Shown here: piece by piece, positions 13,011-25,478 of the stretch
Position numbering within the stretch: the stretch's first letter is position 1
Layout of the letters: each line of letters starts with the position of its first letter
Origin: Ophiodon elongatus
Lineage: Eukaryota; Chordata; Actinopteri; Perciformes; Hexagrammidae
DNA: 64,000 nucleotides
NCBI GenBank assembly: GCA_016806645.1
Contig: JACSYO010000912.1
Coordinates: 1,855,501 to 1,919,500, forward strand
Direction of reading: 5' to 3'
Translations under genes and position numbers: made by a program
Notes under the pieces: model-generated
What the model was told of the DNA's origin: nothing
The model's database searches: none
What the model saw: the letters and a program-made list of their open reading frames with translations, nothing else

Positions 13011-14257
13011 CTTCCTGCTTCTGTTTCAAACTAAAACCCTAAAGGGGATAGGACACTTTCATTCCATCAAAAGGAATTTCTTGCAAAAGAATTGTAGGAA
13101 TATGTTGTGAAAATTTCGGTGACGGTGCACGGTTCCTGTAGAGTACTTCAAATGTATCTATTGCCATCTTGTGGCACTTATATGTCACTACAAAATACAG
13201 TTTGGGTGGGACATCAACACACATTCTCTCACAGTGAAAAAAAGGACCACAACACTTTAGATGAGTCATCCAGAACAACAAAGTCTTAATAGCATGACTA
13301 TATTGTTGAATTTATTAAATTAATGGCAATGGTCATTGTACTCAGTTGGCAAGCAAATTATATGACAGACACCAGGAGTTTATCCCTCGTTTTTGGCTGT
13401 ACATGAGGTCTGCCTTTATTTGTTTTTGGACAAGATGAGACAAGCTTCCAAAAAAGGTCGAAACACAGGGAGAAATGGGACCCAAATTGGCCTGAAAACC
13501 AAGGTTCAAGCTTTGGTTGTACTATACTTCAACTGGAAAGTTGTACGTCTCACCTCAAATGACAGTATCTAGCCATCTAGATATTTTTTTTTTTCAGATT
13601 TTTTTAATATCCACCTTTGAAGCTTCTATTGCTACCCCAATACAAAGGAGGTGAATGTAAAATATTTCTTTGGTAAAAAGTGGTTCCCATGAACCTGTTC
13701 AAAGTGAAGTCTGTGAATTACTCGAAGTAAGAGACACTGGTTCTGGAAAGACGTCCTACTGCTGAGTCTTTGGAAATTCACAGTGCTTTAAAGAGCACAC
13801 ATCTGTGCAGATTTAAATAGTAACAGGTTCCTGTTTGATTGATAGGTGCCCAATAATGCCTATAGCAAGCTGGACATAACAGGCATGCTGCTTTGGCAAA
13901 GCTATTAGTAAAACTTCATGATAGAAATACAAGGTTAGTCTAGGTTTAGCACTATTGTACATGGATCACGGACTATCGACTAAATGTAATTTTAAATCAC
14001 TAATTCTTTTTATTTTGGGGCCAAAACTATTTAAATAGTTAATAATACGTTTTGTGCCTGAATTCTTTTAAACGTATACGTTAAAATGGCCAATACTCAC
14101 GGAACAAAGTAATAACTTTTGAACAGCAGTGTAACTCATCAGCAGTGAATAGTTTAAAATAAAGGTAACTTTCTCTCAATTTAAACATTCATCAAGATCT
14201 TTATCAAATTTAGATCAGCAGCTTTTCAAAAGGAAAGACAACTGGTAACGATCCAGT

Positions 14258-17200
14258 TTACATCACTGGCTGTAAAGCAACTCCATGTCTGTTCTCGTCA
14301 CACTCAGCGTCACTTTCAGCTTCTTCTTTGAGATTCTGTGTGATGGGATCCACCGGAGACATAGTAACATTACGTTTTACTTTGAAAATGTCCCACCTCT
14401 CAGGTAACAGGCCATGATTGAACATTAAGAAAGCCAGCGAAGAAAAAACTAAGATGGTTACCAAAGTGCAGAGCATGGAGACTGTCCTGACCGGGGACTT
14501 TTGGACATAGACGCCCTCTTCAAAAGTGCAACCAGGAAGACAAAGAACAACAGGAAGACCTACAAGGTTCTCCCCCAACAAAATTCTTACAGTCAGTCCT
14601 ATGAGGTAACCCACCATGGCACCGTAACCATTTGTCACTTTAAAGAAGAGCACGGTGACCAGATGGGGGAACATAAGGGTGTAGGAGACGTCTGCTCCGA
14701 GAATCCAGAGGACCAGGGGGCTGTTGGTGTAGAACGTTATGGATGTCCCAACCAGACCCACCACCACCACTGTGACTCGAATCACCCATTGCATTTCATT
14801 GTCTGATGCCTAGGAACACAAAGTCATACAAAAGGAGACGCTTCATTATTCATTCACATACCTGTGCTTTCCAAAATGTATTGATTTGATTTGTTTGTAC
14901 TATTTTAATTTGCAACAATTGTGCATCCTAACCCTCAACTGTGGAGACACAATGTGCCACTGAGGCGCCACCAGCAACATCTTGTACTCCTTACCTGTTT
15001 ACGCAGGATGTTCTTGTAGATGTTGGAAGAAAAAACAGAAGTTGCCGACAAAAGGGCTGAGTCTGTGGATGACATGACAGCAGCGGCCACAGCTCCAATT
15101 CCAATGATTGAGATGTAAGACGGAGTGAGGTATTGAAGGGTCAAGGGCAGGACCAAACTAGGCTCACCACGTACATATGGAGATGGAGAACCGTACAGCG
15201 TCAGGTTCCAGTCTGGACAAGAGAAATAATAATAATTTATTTCCTCACCAGAATACGAGTTCCATACAGCACACACACAGAAATATGGGCTCTTTTCTAT
15301 AATTGAAAGAGTTTTGCTATTTAGGGTAAGTCTGTACCAATCAGAGAAAGTTAAGGAATTACATTTATGGCTTTCATTCAATACCCAAATAGTAAAGTTT
15401 CTTTTTTATTAATTTGTGTATTTTTAATACTGCATGTATCTATTTGTTGCTCATTGGGGGCGATGGAACGAGCTGTAGACACAAGAGTGACATTCTATGA
15501 CCTAAAAAGCTTTTTTGGCACACGTGTCAGCAAATAGTTGCATACTTACACATCCAACAACATAAACATTAACTTGTAGTTGTGTCTTTGGCCGCCTCTA
15601 GTCACACTTCTAGTCCACTTCTATTGTCTACCTCTTCTCACCACCTGCTGTATCTACATGCACTGCCATCTATCTCTTTAGCTGCTAAAGGCTATAGGTT
15701 CACCAGCTTTTCACTAACTTTGCTTGACTATCCTTAAGTGATGGGCAGGTAGAGTACAGTGGGTTTATCAGAGCTTTTTCCTGCAAACAGGTGAGAGTGA
15801 ATCATGTGTGTTTTTCTTTTACAGCATCTTAATGCTTCATCCACAGGCTGCAACAATCAATCAATAATGTGTCAAATTTCATATTTGTCAATATGCATAC
15901 ATTCAGAGAAGCAGCTCTGGTAATTACTGAGCAAAATATCTGACAAAATATAAGCAATGAGTATCATACATATTCTGCAAATAATTTGGCGAAACAATAC
16001 AAATAGCTCCAGGCCACAATGTGAGTGTCTGTCATCTCTAACCTAATTCCCACCTGTGGAGGCGCCAACAGCCCCGACCAAGGCAGGGGGGATTCCCAGT
16101 ATGGCGATGAAAACAGCAGCAGCATAGCAGGTTAACTGGGCTGTTCGTGATGAGGATGCAGACAGCGTCCTCTGGTGGAAGCTCTGAAATGAAAGACTAC
16201 CAAGACCCTGGAAAAAGAGGGAAGGAGATGCATGTTGAGAACAATAGAAGATGAGGAAGATAACCAAATAATTAAATATACTAAAACACAGGTACTGGTA
16301 CGCCCTCAGACTGAAGGAAATCAGTGATTGAGTTTAGGGGGAATCAGTTTTCTAATACTGTTCAAATGATTATTCACCTACATTGCCCCAAAAATGTCTT
16401 TCTACAAGAGCAATCTGGCTGGGGTAATCAGGTTTCGCTAATCTCCAGCCTAAATTACATCTAATTTACATTTCATTGCCATTGAAAAATTCAGGTTACT
16501 TACTTAAAGCTGGGTTGGTAATGTTCTTCAAAAAGATTGTGGTTATAATTGTTGAAATTCTTATTGCATTCCGACAGCAATCAATAAACCTAGTGCTCTG
16601 ACAAAAAAGCAACAAAAAACAATCCAGTACATGTGGCTGTAGCAGTTCTGTAAAAATCTACTCCAATCCTTTCATTTGGCCCAATGGAATGATTGGACAG
16701 CTCCCTGTGCACACTCTGCCCGTGCTCTTATTGTGTGTCACTGGAGTTTTCCACCTAGACAGCTTGGAGTACCAAAAATAACCATGTTTGGTGTTTATTT
16801 CCATTAAAACATTTCCCTTCATAATGACAATTGTGAGGGCGTAGATTTGGAGGGAGGCCTGAAGGGCTGGGCAGTCCGTGTTGCACACTTGAAACCTTTC
16901 TTTCCAGATTTAGTGTATTTTAGAGCTAGTGTTGCTAACTACTTTCATTGGAAAAGAGTTGGCAACACTGGACTGTTTTTGTCAGTTGACTCATTTCTAA
17001 TCTCTAGCGTACTCTTGCTGGTTTCTCAAGATTACCAGCCCCAGATTTGAGTCCATTTCAAGCCATTGGTGGTGTTTTTTCTGTCCCACTGACGTAGTAA
17101 CATGTAGCTGAGCTCTGAGCTTATGAATGGAAGCAGGTAACGCTGACCTGCATGCTTTGAAGACTCAACTATTACCATGATAATTGATGTCCAAATTAGT

Positions 17201-20200
17201 ATTAGTATTATTTTTTATATAAATATCTGCAAAAATCTCAAATAGCACATAATATAAGGAATAGTTATCCAACAGTATTCATTATGCAGCAACATTAATT
17301 ATGATGAGTAATTCTCAGACAGGTAGTGCTGTTTGTTGCTTGTAGGCAGACAGCCTCATTTAACCAGGTCTCTTATTTCATATGTTGGCATAGGCTACAG
17401 TACATTTATTTATTAATTTCTTTAAAAGCCTACATCGGAGCAATTTTTGTTTATGGGCTATCACTGCAATTCATTTGATTTGATTATTGCACACTTTGTA
17501 ACCGTTTTTCCATAATTAAAAAGGAAAACCCTTGAAGTCAATTTTTTATTCCCTGAAGCTTCGAAGCCCCCAAAATGATATTTGGGACAGCCCCAGAGAC
17601 AGGACAGCATAATAGAGCATAATATTAATCTTACAATCATTAGGAAGTCATCAATCCACTTCCAGACTTTGTCCAGCTCCAGAGTGCCGACCCAGGGTTC
17701 TTGGAACGTGTGGTTAAAAGCAGTCTGGGCAATGTTTGTAGATATGGGGTTGAGCAGCAGGAAGGGGACACACAACCACTGCAAATATATACTGAGATCA
17801 GACCGAAGACCTTGATACAACAAGTTAGATGATAAAAAAACAGATATGACATATGACATACAATCCATTGCTGTTTGGCATAGATGGTCTTGGAAGTTGA
17901 GATCTATTGTTTTTCTCCGTTTCAATCGAGAGGTTCAAAGGGCGTGAACTTTGTATCAGATATTTTTTAGTAGCTAGCATACTGCCGAGTGCTGTTCAGG
18001 ATTAACTGGATTGTGGTGGTGCTGGGCGGTAGTTTTATTATAAAAAATAAATCCAATTTAACATAATATTGCGAGCGGCACATCACAATAAATTTTGACT
18101 TTTGTACCGAGATATGTACAGAGACGAGGATTAAATGTGTGTGTATGTGTCTGTTTGGAAAATAAGAGTACCAGATTCATGGAGAGGAGCATTATTCCAT
18201 CGTATCCCCCAGAAAAGACATCACTGAAGATCCATCAACATTAAGGGATACATCCCTCCTCCCCACCTTCTATATTCATGAGGTGCTTACTGGCCTCACT
18301 TGGCTAGTTGAAACTGATATCAGAGGGCATTTATCAATAGGCAGGGTAAACATGTATTCTGCCTTTGAAAAGGGATAGATGACCTAAGGCATGAGTCCTG
18401 CAGACTGTATACGGCCTTCCTTGACTTTGGAGATGCATTCGGGACTCTAACTCACAATGTCATAATCAGATCACCGGAAATACAGCGACCCCAACTGTTC
18501 ATTGACTGTTCAAGTAAAACATGTATACAGAGGCTCCTTTATTCAAGTAATCTGTGGAAAACAGCTCACTCATCCAACACCTCTTCAGATAGGCATTAAC
18601 TGGCTATCCATGGAGGGAAATTAATTGCTACTGGCTACTTAGCATGCGGCACTGGTTGCGGAAAATGATCCGGACAAAGTTGTCACTTATCTGGTGCCAG
18701 CAATGTGCTTTCCGACGCTGTGAGTGTGTGTGTGTGAAGCATTGTTACATTTTACTAATTTAATGGCTGGCTAGTTAGCTTATTAACTACCTACCTACCC
18801 ATTAGAAAACAAGCCCAATAGCGAGTTGATTGCCAGAGTCATTGCTGGGTCTACAGCCCCTCTCCCCCCGGTGAAGCAGTCTGCCAGCGGGGTAGGGATC
18901 AACTCATATAGTCCAATTGGTTAATGTGAACTTTCTCAAGCAACACTCGGGGTCTCGGAGAGTGGATGACTATGCGTATTGAGAAAAACATGTACTTTCT
19001 TTAGCCATTATAGAAAAAAGAAGCCAGATAACCTTAATAATAATCAACTACTGTGTTCAGAGAATTATTCGGCCTCCACCTACGCTCTGTCCACAAAAAT
19101 ATGTCATCATGTTTACCAACAGAAAAGGTGTGATACACATACCTACCGCTACTATACATATCTAAATTGAACATGTCCTACTGTACAAAGCAGTTACTCA
19201 CCAAACTGAGGAAAACTAGACAGAGCTGGATAACATCAGTGTAGGCCACTGAATAAAGGCCTCCTAACAAAGTGTAGATGATGGCAACAGCTGCTGAGAT
19301 CCAAACACAATAGGCATAGGGCAAGTCCAGTATCACGGTCATAGTTGCTCCTGTTACACAAACCCAGAAATTGAAATGCTTTAATTGCATCCTCTAATGA
19401 AAAATATGTAGTTTTACTAGGTTGGTATATATGTTTACCTAAGCTAAGCAGAGTGGAGGAGATCCACAGCACATCCATCAGTATAGAAGGCAGCACCAGA
19501 GCAGAACTGAGTATTTTGCCATACTTTATCTGGAACGGGTCCATCATGGTGATATACTTCATATTCCTCATTGGCTTGGCAAAGAAAAGACCACCTTTTG
19601 CAGTGGATGAGCTGTTAATTATTGTATTGTATTCACTCTCTGAATAATTTATTTAAAGCTCTACTTTGTGTCGCACATTTTGCAATCCGTCCTTTAGTTT
19701 GTGTTGTAGTGACTGTGCAATGGAAGCTGTTGGTATCCAGAACAACAAGCTCCACAAAATGAATTCCTGACTGCTTAAAAGTGTTGCACATTTAATGTAG
19801 CTGTTTAAGACAATATTTATAAAACAGATAAAAAAGCCACACTGAAACAATAAGCCTTCTGCCGCTATAGTATATGGCTTGTCATACCTATTATGAAGGA
19901 CAACGTGTAATGTATAGGCATAAGAGCCCATACTAAGCCCATTTTCGGAGAGTACACCGCCTCTGCCACACCCAGGATGAAACCACCTCCGACCCATGTA
20001 GCTACAGAAGAAGGACACATACTTTAATTAGAATATATTGTACTTTTGAGGAGTATGTGCGCAGTTGCAAGTGTAAGTATATAGCAACCTACATATTTTC
20101 TCTCTTTGTACAACACCCATGTCTCGCTAGCAAAAAAAACAAATAACTAATAAGAGCTGATATACGGTTTGGCTAACAGGAGTTTCTAAGCCCCACAGAA

Positions 20201-20392
20201 CAACTTACCAGTCATAGTGAAAATCCCGACCAGCAAACTGATATTTCTGTCTCCAAGGAGCACCACTTCAGTCCTACTTGCATGGCTCTTCCTCTCAGCC
20301 TTTCTGGACTTTCGGGCAGCCCAAACCCCTGTCCCTAGAATAAGGATATAGAACACCACCACTGCAATTACACCAGGGATGTTCAGAGCCAT
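14258..20392 (-). CDS. slc5a7-like: SLC5A7-like sodium-coupled (choline-transporter-like) protein, copy 1
   Basis: Eight coding exons join in frame to 556 residues: 20209-20392, 19888-20001, 19439-19594, 19202-19350, 17635-17778, 16054-16207, 14995-15212, 14258-14809. All introns are GT..AG. Start: first ATG of exon 1, matching the SLC5A7 N-terminus. Family blocks in order are ATWVGGG (Trp64), GGLFFAKPMR, GGLYSVAYTDV, GASTDWN, AVMSSTDSALLSA and a GE pair (Glu453, the human CHT1 Glu451 position). Human CHT1 has 580 residues; the C-terminal tail here is shorter and unlike it. Known role of the family: Na+/Cl--dependent high-affinity choline uptake at the plasma membrane. Oddity: the family's Pro-Trp before QxxxQR is replaced by Ser-Phe (Phe256), so the substrate is uncertain. 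AATAAA on the minus strand at 14008-14013 is a candidate poly(A) signal. Confident on gene and family; substrate not established. Confidence 0.93.
16506..17052. mobile_element. Intronic inverted-repeat element (unclassified DNA transposon)
   Basis: The left end agctgggttggtaatgttct and the right end, read as complement (tctggggctggtaatcttga), are imperfect inverted repeats. TTAA sits at the left edge. The element lies in the intron between SLC5A7-like exons 5 and 6. Its duplicate is at 39035-39402 with an internal deletion of about 0.17 kb. A diverged relative of one terminus occurs at 11032. No transposase frame is present. TTAA hints at piggyBac-type targeting, but the right edge reads TTGA, so the class stays open. 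Confidence 0.5.
18036..19072 (+). mobile_element. Copy-A-specific intronic segment with possible LINE reverse-transcriptase relic
   Basis: This segment, in the intron between exons 4 and 5, is replaced by about 50 unrelated bases in block B. Around 18408-18475 the plus strand reads LYTAFLDFGDAFGTLTHNVI. This resembles the first catalytic-Asp block of non-LTR reverse transcriptases (LD..NAFGS.PH, as in R2/NeSL-type elements). Stops and frame changes lie on both sides. The assignment rests on this one motif. Confidence 0.35.
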
Positions 20393-20744
20393 GGTGGGCA
20401 ATGACTTTAGAGCACCTTGCCAGGCAGATAACAAATACAGATTCTGTCCATGGACCAAAGGGGATCAAGAAAAAAGGTCACAGATCACCCCTCCTCCTGA
20501 TTTTATCTGAGTTTGTCAGTAAAGCTTTGGGAAGTAAAAGTTCATTTGTCCAAAATAAAGATTTACTTCTCACGGGTTAGGGTTGAAAATATTTAACTCT
20601 CCTGTTATCTTTGGGGTCAATTTGATCCATTCAATGTTTAACGTCTCTAAATAAAAACTCTTTGTTTCATATTTAATGATGGTTTCTAATTTAATGGGAT
20701 ATCTGGGTAAACATAAAATTAACATGATGATATGTTTTCAAAGT

Positions 20745-20930
20745 CCTGGACATTACATTTCATTTAGCAGACGCTTTTATCCAAAGCGACTTACAATAAG
20801 TGCATTCAACCACGAGAGTTCAAACCCAGAACAACAAGAATCAAGAAAGTACAATTTCCTCAAGAAAGCCAAACTACCAAGTGCTATAAGTAAGTGCCAT
20901 TTAAGTGCTACTAAAGTACTACGATATATA
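20745..20930 (+). repeat. Common teleost interspersed repeat (cagacgcttttatccaaagc)
   Basis: The string catttagcagacgcttttat continues as ccaaagcgacttacaataag and then the segment with caagtgctataagtaagtgc. It is one of the most widespread short repeats in fish genomes. It is recognised from memory; its exact class is not certain. It lies just upstream of the SLC5A7-like block A and has no counterpart next to block B. Confidence 0.55.
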
Positions 20931-21152
20931 TATGTACACATACAACTGTTTTTACCCATGCTGTACGCATCGGTGTTCTTTGGGGTCTTTGGGGGCCCCA
21001 GGCTGTTTTAACTGTATAAAACATATAAGAAATCAACATTTTATACACATTTGTTTTGGTTGTTTTGGATGATATTGAGGTCACTATAACATGCAATTTC
21101 ATAATCTTCAAAAAGCTTTAGGGCTCTAACCTAACATAACCACCACTGATAG

Positions 21153-21484
21153 TGTCACGGTTCTGTGTCAGAGCAGAGAATCAAGAGCAGAGATAGGCAC
21201 TGGTCCGTCCGTGAAGGCAAACAAGTCCTACAGGGAGCAGGCAAAAATCCCAAAAAAGAGAGTAAGGCAGAATCAAAAACCATAGAAACTAACAAGGGAA
21301 AATACTGCTGGAAGGCGATAAACACACTAGGTAGGACAAAGACAATCTGGCACTGGAACAGCGAAAGCAGGGGAGTATATATGTGAGGGGTTGGCAGAAG
21401 GAAAAAACAGGGGCAGGTGATTGAGAGCAGGTGAAGGGAATGACAGATCAAGAGACACACACATGGGACTAACGGGATGTTACA
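21153..21484 (-). mobile_element. Ty3/Gypsy-type LTR (3' LTR of the adjacent remnant)
   Basis: On the minus strand the segment begins TGTAACATCCCG and ends CCGTGACA, so it has the TG..CA boundaries of an LTR and a length of 332 bp. It lies immediately downstream, on the minus strand, of the integrase-like frame, where a 3' LTR belongs. No second LTR was found at the other end of the remnant. The five bases on either side do not show a clear target duplication. Confidence 0.65.
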
Positions 21485-23745
21485 GTACGTCGTGAGTCGT
21501 AACTGGACCACCGCAGGGTTAATCACCTTGGAGATGGGGAAGGGGCTGAACCTGGGCGCCAACTTGCGAGACTCCACACAGAGGGGAAGATCTTAACGTA
21601 GTGCCGCTCGCGCCCTTCTCCTGATTGCAATGCCCCATCTGACCATTGGACAGGGGGTGGAACCCAGAAGAGAGGCTGGCTGTAGCCCCCAACTGTTTGC
21701 AGAACTCCCTCCAGAACCCGGCCGCAAACTGGGGCCCTCGGTCGGAGACTACATCCTGTGGGAGACTGTGAAAACTAAAGACCTGGGAGAGCATAATCTC
21801 AGCTGTTTCCTTGGCAGAGGGGAGCTTGGGTAGGGGAACAAAGTGAGCCATTTTGGAGAACCGGTCAACAATGGTGAGAATGACAGAGTTACCTTCGGAC
21901 AGGGGCAGGCCGGTGACAAAGTCCAGGGAGATGTGCGACCAAGGCCGTCGTGGCACTGGAAGAGGGTGTAGTAGCCCCGATGGGCACTGGTGGGAGGTCT
22001 TATTCTGGATGCTGCCACGATTCCCCTGTGTCAGAACCAGAACCGCTGCCTGAGGAAGCTGACTGTCCACCTTACCCCTGGGTGGGAGCTGAGTCTGGAG
22101 GAATGTCCCCACTGCAGGACTCGGGAGCGGAGGTTCGCGGGGATGAAGAGGTGGTTCAGAGGGCAGCTGTAAGGAGGTTGTGCCCCGTTGGTGGCTCGTT
22201 TGACCTCACTCTCAATGCCCCAGGTCACCGCGCCCTCCACACAGAAAGGAGGCAGGATGGAAGTGGGGTCCCTGGGGGCATCCTCAGGCTCGAACTGGCG
22301 GGAGAGGGCATCCGGTTTCACGTTCCTAGATCTTGGACGATAAGATGAAGTCATAGCGGTTAAAAAATAATGCCCACCTGGCCTGTCTGGAGTTCAGCCT
22401 CTTCGCTGTTCTGATGTACTCCAGATTGTTGTGGTCAGTTCATGCTAGAAATGTTGTCCAGCCCCTTCCAACCAGTGTCTCCACTCCTCTCGCACCAGCT
22501 TGAGGGCCAACAGCTCCCGGTTGCCCACGTTGTAGTTCCTCTCTGCTGGGGACAATTTCTTAGAGAAGAAGGCACATTGGTGGACCTTGTTGTCCTTGGG
22601 GAGCGCTGCAAGAGAACCACTGCTACCCCCACATTGGAGGCGTCGACCTCGACAATGAACTGGAGTTTGGGGTCGGGCAAGGTGAGGATGGGAGCAGAGG
22701 TGAATCACTCTTTGAGGGCTTGGAATGCTTCCCCTGGTTGAGAGCTCAACAGGAATCTGGTGCCTGGAGAGGTGAGAACATGGAGGGGGGCAGCCACAGA
22801 ACTATAGTTCCTAATAAAACATCTGTAGAAGTTAGCCCCGGAAACCTTTGTAGTTGCTTTCGGTCAGATGGGACCGGCCAGTCAGAAACAGCACTAACCT
22901 TGGCATCATCCATCTGGATCCTCCCTGGTGACACGATGAATCCAAGGGAGGAGACGCAGCGTTGGTGGAACTCACACTTCTCGCCTTGTCAAACAGCTGG
23001 TTCTCCAGCAGCCGCAGCAGAACCCTCCGGACATGCTGCTCATGTTCCTTCTCGCTCTTGGAAAAAATAAATAAATCAGGATGTCATCCAGGTACACAAA
23101 CACAAATTCATTCAACATGTCCCTTGACTGTCCGCTGCTAGGGTGCGGAAGCGGATGGCATAATCAGCCGTCCGGCTGCTCCCCTGTCGGACAGCCAGTG
23201 AGTCCGTGGTCGATCACCTTTCTTAGGACCCCAGAAAAGTCCAAAACAGAGCGCCAAATGGCAGACTGATTGTCCCACTCTGCTGTAGCCCATTCTCGTG
23301 CCCTCCCTGAGAGGTTGGTAATGATGAATGCCACTCTGGATTGTTCGGTGGGGTAGGACGAGGGCTGGAGGTCGAAGGTAAGAGAGCACAAGGAAAGAAA
23401 GGAGCGGCACATGGCAGCGTCGCGGTTGTACCTCTCAATGTGTAGGACTTAGGGCTCGGGGTGCAGGTCGGGCGAGGTCACCGGAGCCACTGGGACGGGT
23501 GGACTTGGTGGTGCTGGATCCGCCGAAAACCGAGGGTTGAGGCTGGCGAGCACCTGTTGCGTCTGGAGTCTGAGATCCCGCAGCTGGTCCATCATGGCGG
23601 CTTGAAAAGCGTTCTGGCTGGCCTGAAGCTCCTGGACCCTGCTGGCCAACCCGGAGAGCAACTGTTCCTGGTCGTACAGTCTCTTCCCCTGCGTCTGGAG
23701 GGCAGAATGCACGGTGCTATCCTCCGCTGAGTTTGTCATGGACAG
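21485..23745 (-). pseudogene. Ty3/Gypsy retrotransposon remnant: gag, RT/RNase H, integrase
   Basis: Reading on the minus strand, the order is gag-like (23739 down to about 23150), reverse transcriptase (about 23110-22750, with a YLDDIL-type active-site block near 23090), RNase H (22680-22440, with VDASN and FFSKKLSPAERNY), a link region with PDALSR, and integrase (22110-21520, with SLDFVTGLP, DRFSKMAHF and DRGPQF). The protease and front of RT are missing at about 23110-23150. Frames are broken by stops and shifts, and the 5' LTR is absent. This order is that of ordinary Ty3/Gypsy elements. The element is dead. Confidence 0.85.
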
Positions 23746-24165
23746 ATTGTACTAATATATATTCAAGAAAAAATACTAACTGTATTTAAGTAGTGCTCTT
23801 ATTTGCTTTGATGATACATCCACATTTTAATGACCAATTGAACAAAAGGATCATAACCTGCATTGGACAGTTCCCAAATTATGTAGATTTAATCTCCTCC
23901 CATGTTTTGTGCTATTTTGGCTGTCTTTTAGAGTGACGTTACTAAAAACTGTACAAAATGTTGATCTATCTTTACCATCAAACTACGTATACATATTCCC
24001 CCTTTTGCTAAGTTATCTCTGCTGTGAGCTAATTTAGCTAAACAATGGAAGAAAGCACTTGGCAATTGTCTGGGCTTCCATACGTAATTCTTTATTTATT
24101 TTTCTGTACCAGGTGAGAACCAACCCTGTCACTCTGGGGTAGCCAATGTCTGCAATACGTTAACA
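23746..24165. other. Short spacer between retroelement remnants
   Basis: AT-rich DNA between the Gypsy gag end and the retroviral pol relic. No gene, LTR or primer-binding site was recognised. Confidence 0.5.
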
Positions 24166-25300
24166 TCATAAGTGAAAGATATTTCTGAAGGCACACCTAG
24201 CATAAGTGTTTTGAGAGGAACCTAAATAAGCCTCTCTTTCAGCCGCAGCAGCATTTGCAGCATTACCTGTTGAAATGGGATTAAAAGTGTTAGTGTGAGC
24301 ATCACATTTGATAACACACACAGTTTTAGGGAGCAGTATGGCTTCTAGCAAGTCGACCACAAGACGGTGGTGAGTAATGGGCTTCCAGGTGAGGTCAAGA
24401 ACCTCTGTGATTCTACAGGGCGTCAAAATCATGCACTACACCAACAGTGTAGCGAGAATCTGTGTAAATGTTAACTGTTTTGTCGGCAGCGAGCTTACAG
24501 GCTACCATAAGAGCCACAAGTTCTGCAGCTTGAGCAGAAAAGTGTGATGCCAACTTACTGCTGCACAGAGTGTCATATGATGAAACTACAGCAAACCCAA
24601 CCAACCCTTCTCCCGTGTCCTGCGAGCGAGATGCCGAACTGTCCACAAACAGTTCTAAATCAGCATCCGTAAGGGGGGTGTCTGTGAGCTCGGGTTTCGG
24701 TGTGCAGACCTGTTCAAGAGAAACAACACAGTTATGCGGCTCTCCATCTGTTGGAGTAGGAAAAAGAGTTGCAGGATTAAAGGTCACAGTAATGTTAAGG
24801 CAAATCTAACAAGGTTGTGAATTAGCGCAGCCAGCACTGTGCTGAAAGGTTAGAGGTTATCTGTGTGTGTAAGATATGCATGAGGAACCATGAGTGTGAT
24901 TTCACCATAACCCACAATGTGAAGTGATACCACTACTGCCTTCTCTGCAGCAGCAACAGCACACAGACACAGGGGAAAGTCAGCTGCTACAGGGTCTAGT
25001 TTAGTAGAGAAAAATGCAACAGGTTGTTGTTTTCCCTCTTGTTCCTCAGTCAAAAGCGGATGTCATGTAACAGTCCTTTTGGTCTATAAACTGAGTGGAT
25101 GGCAAGTCGGGTCTCAGCAGGCCCATGGCCGTTGATAAGGAAGTCTTTAAGTCCTCAAATGCCTATTCGGCTTCTGTAGTCCAAGTCAGTTTGTCATGCG
25201 CACTGAGGCCTTTACCATGGACCATGGATGAGAGGGGTGCCTCTCTTTCTGAGTAATTTGGGATCCACTGCCTACAGTATGATGTCATTCCGAAAAACCT
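24166..25300 (-). pseudogene. Endogenous retrovirus pol relic (RT end, connection, RNase H)
   Basis: Minus-strand frames show, in order, a segment like the end of reverse transcriptase (about 25290-25070, with CRQWIPNYSE), the connection domain (25053-24850, with PVAFFSTKLDPVA) and RNase H (24787-24166, with LFVDSSAS, IYTDSRYTVGV and CVIKCDAHT). The pattern matches gamma/epsilon-like retroviral pol rather than Ty3/Gypsy. The parts lie in different frames with stops between them. No gag, env or LTR was seen. The relic ends at about 25300, where the SLC47A-derived block begins. Confidence 0.8.
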
Positions 25301-25478
25301 TTTAGTGTTTGTGTGCCAGCATGAAGATGATGTTCTTAGTTAATGTATGACAGTCTGGACACCAATATGAAACTAAGCCTGGTAAGTCACATTGACTGGA
25401 AATTAGGTTCAACCAATTGAATCATTCTGTCAGTGCAAGAAAGAAAGTGAAGAATAATGTGTCAAAGATTTTACTCAC

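Larger units (their letters stand above)
12182..20585. repeat. Segmental duplication block A (pairs with 31781-41977)
   Basis: The sequence aligns along its length with 31781-41977 at very high identity in exons and introns. On the left, homology begins at cattaaatcaact and the sequences before it are unrelated. On the right it ends after the shared string cacgggttagggtt. Differences between blocks include a Rex3-like insertion present only in block B, about 0.6 kb (13.27-13.88 kb) and 0.17 kb (16.6-16.8 kb) present only in block A, and a replaced segment at 18.0-19.07 kb. The block contains a complete SLC5A7-like gene. Confidence 0.9.

Noticed and set aside
14501..14806. Plus-strand 101-residue frame, duplicated at 33665-33970
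   Set aside because: It is antisense to the last SLC5A7-like exon. Its conservation between blocks follows from the duplication.
20186..20458. Longer N-terminus for SLC5A7-like copy 1 from 20458
   Set aside because: That codon is TTG. The ATG at 20392 matches the family N-terminus.
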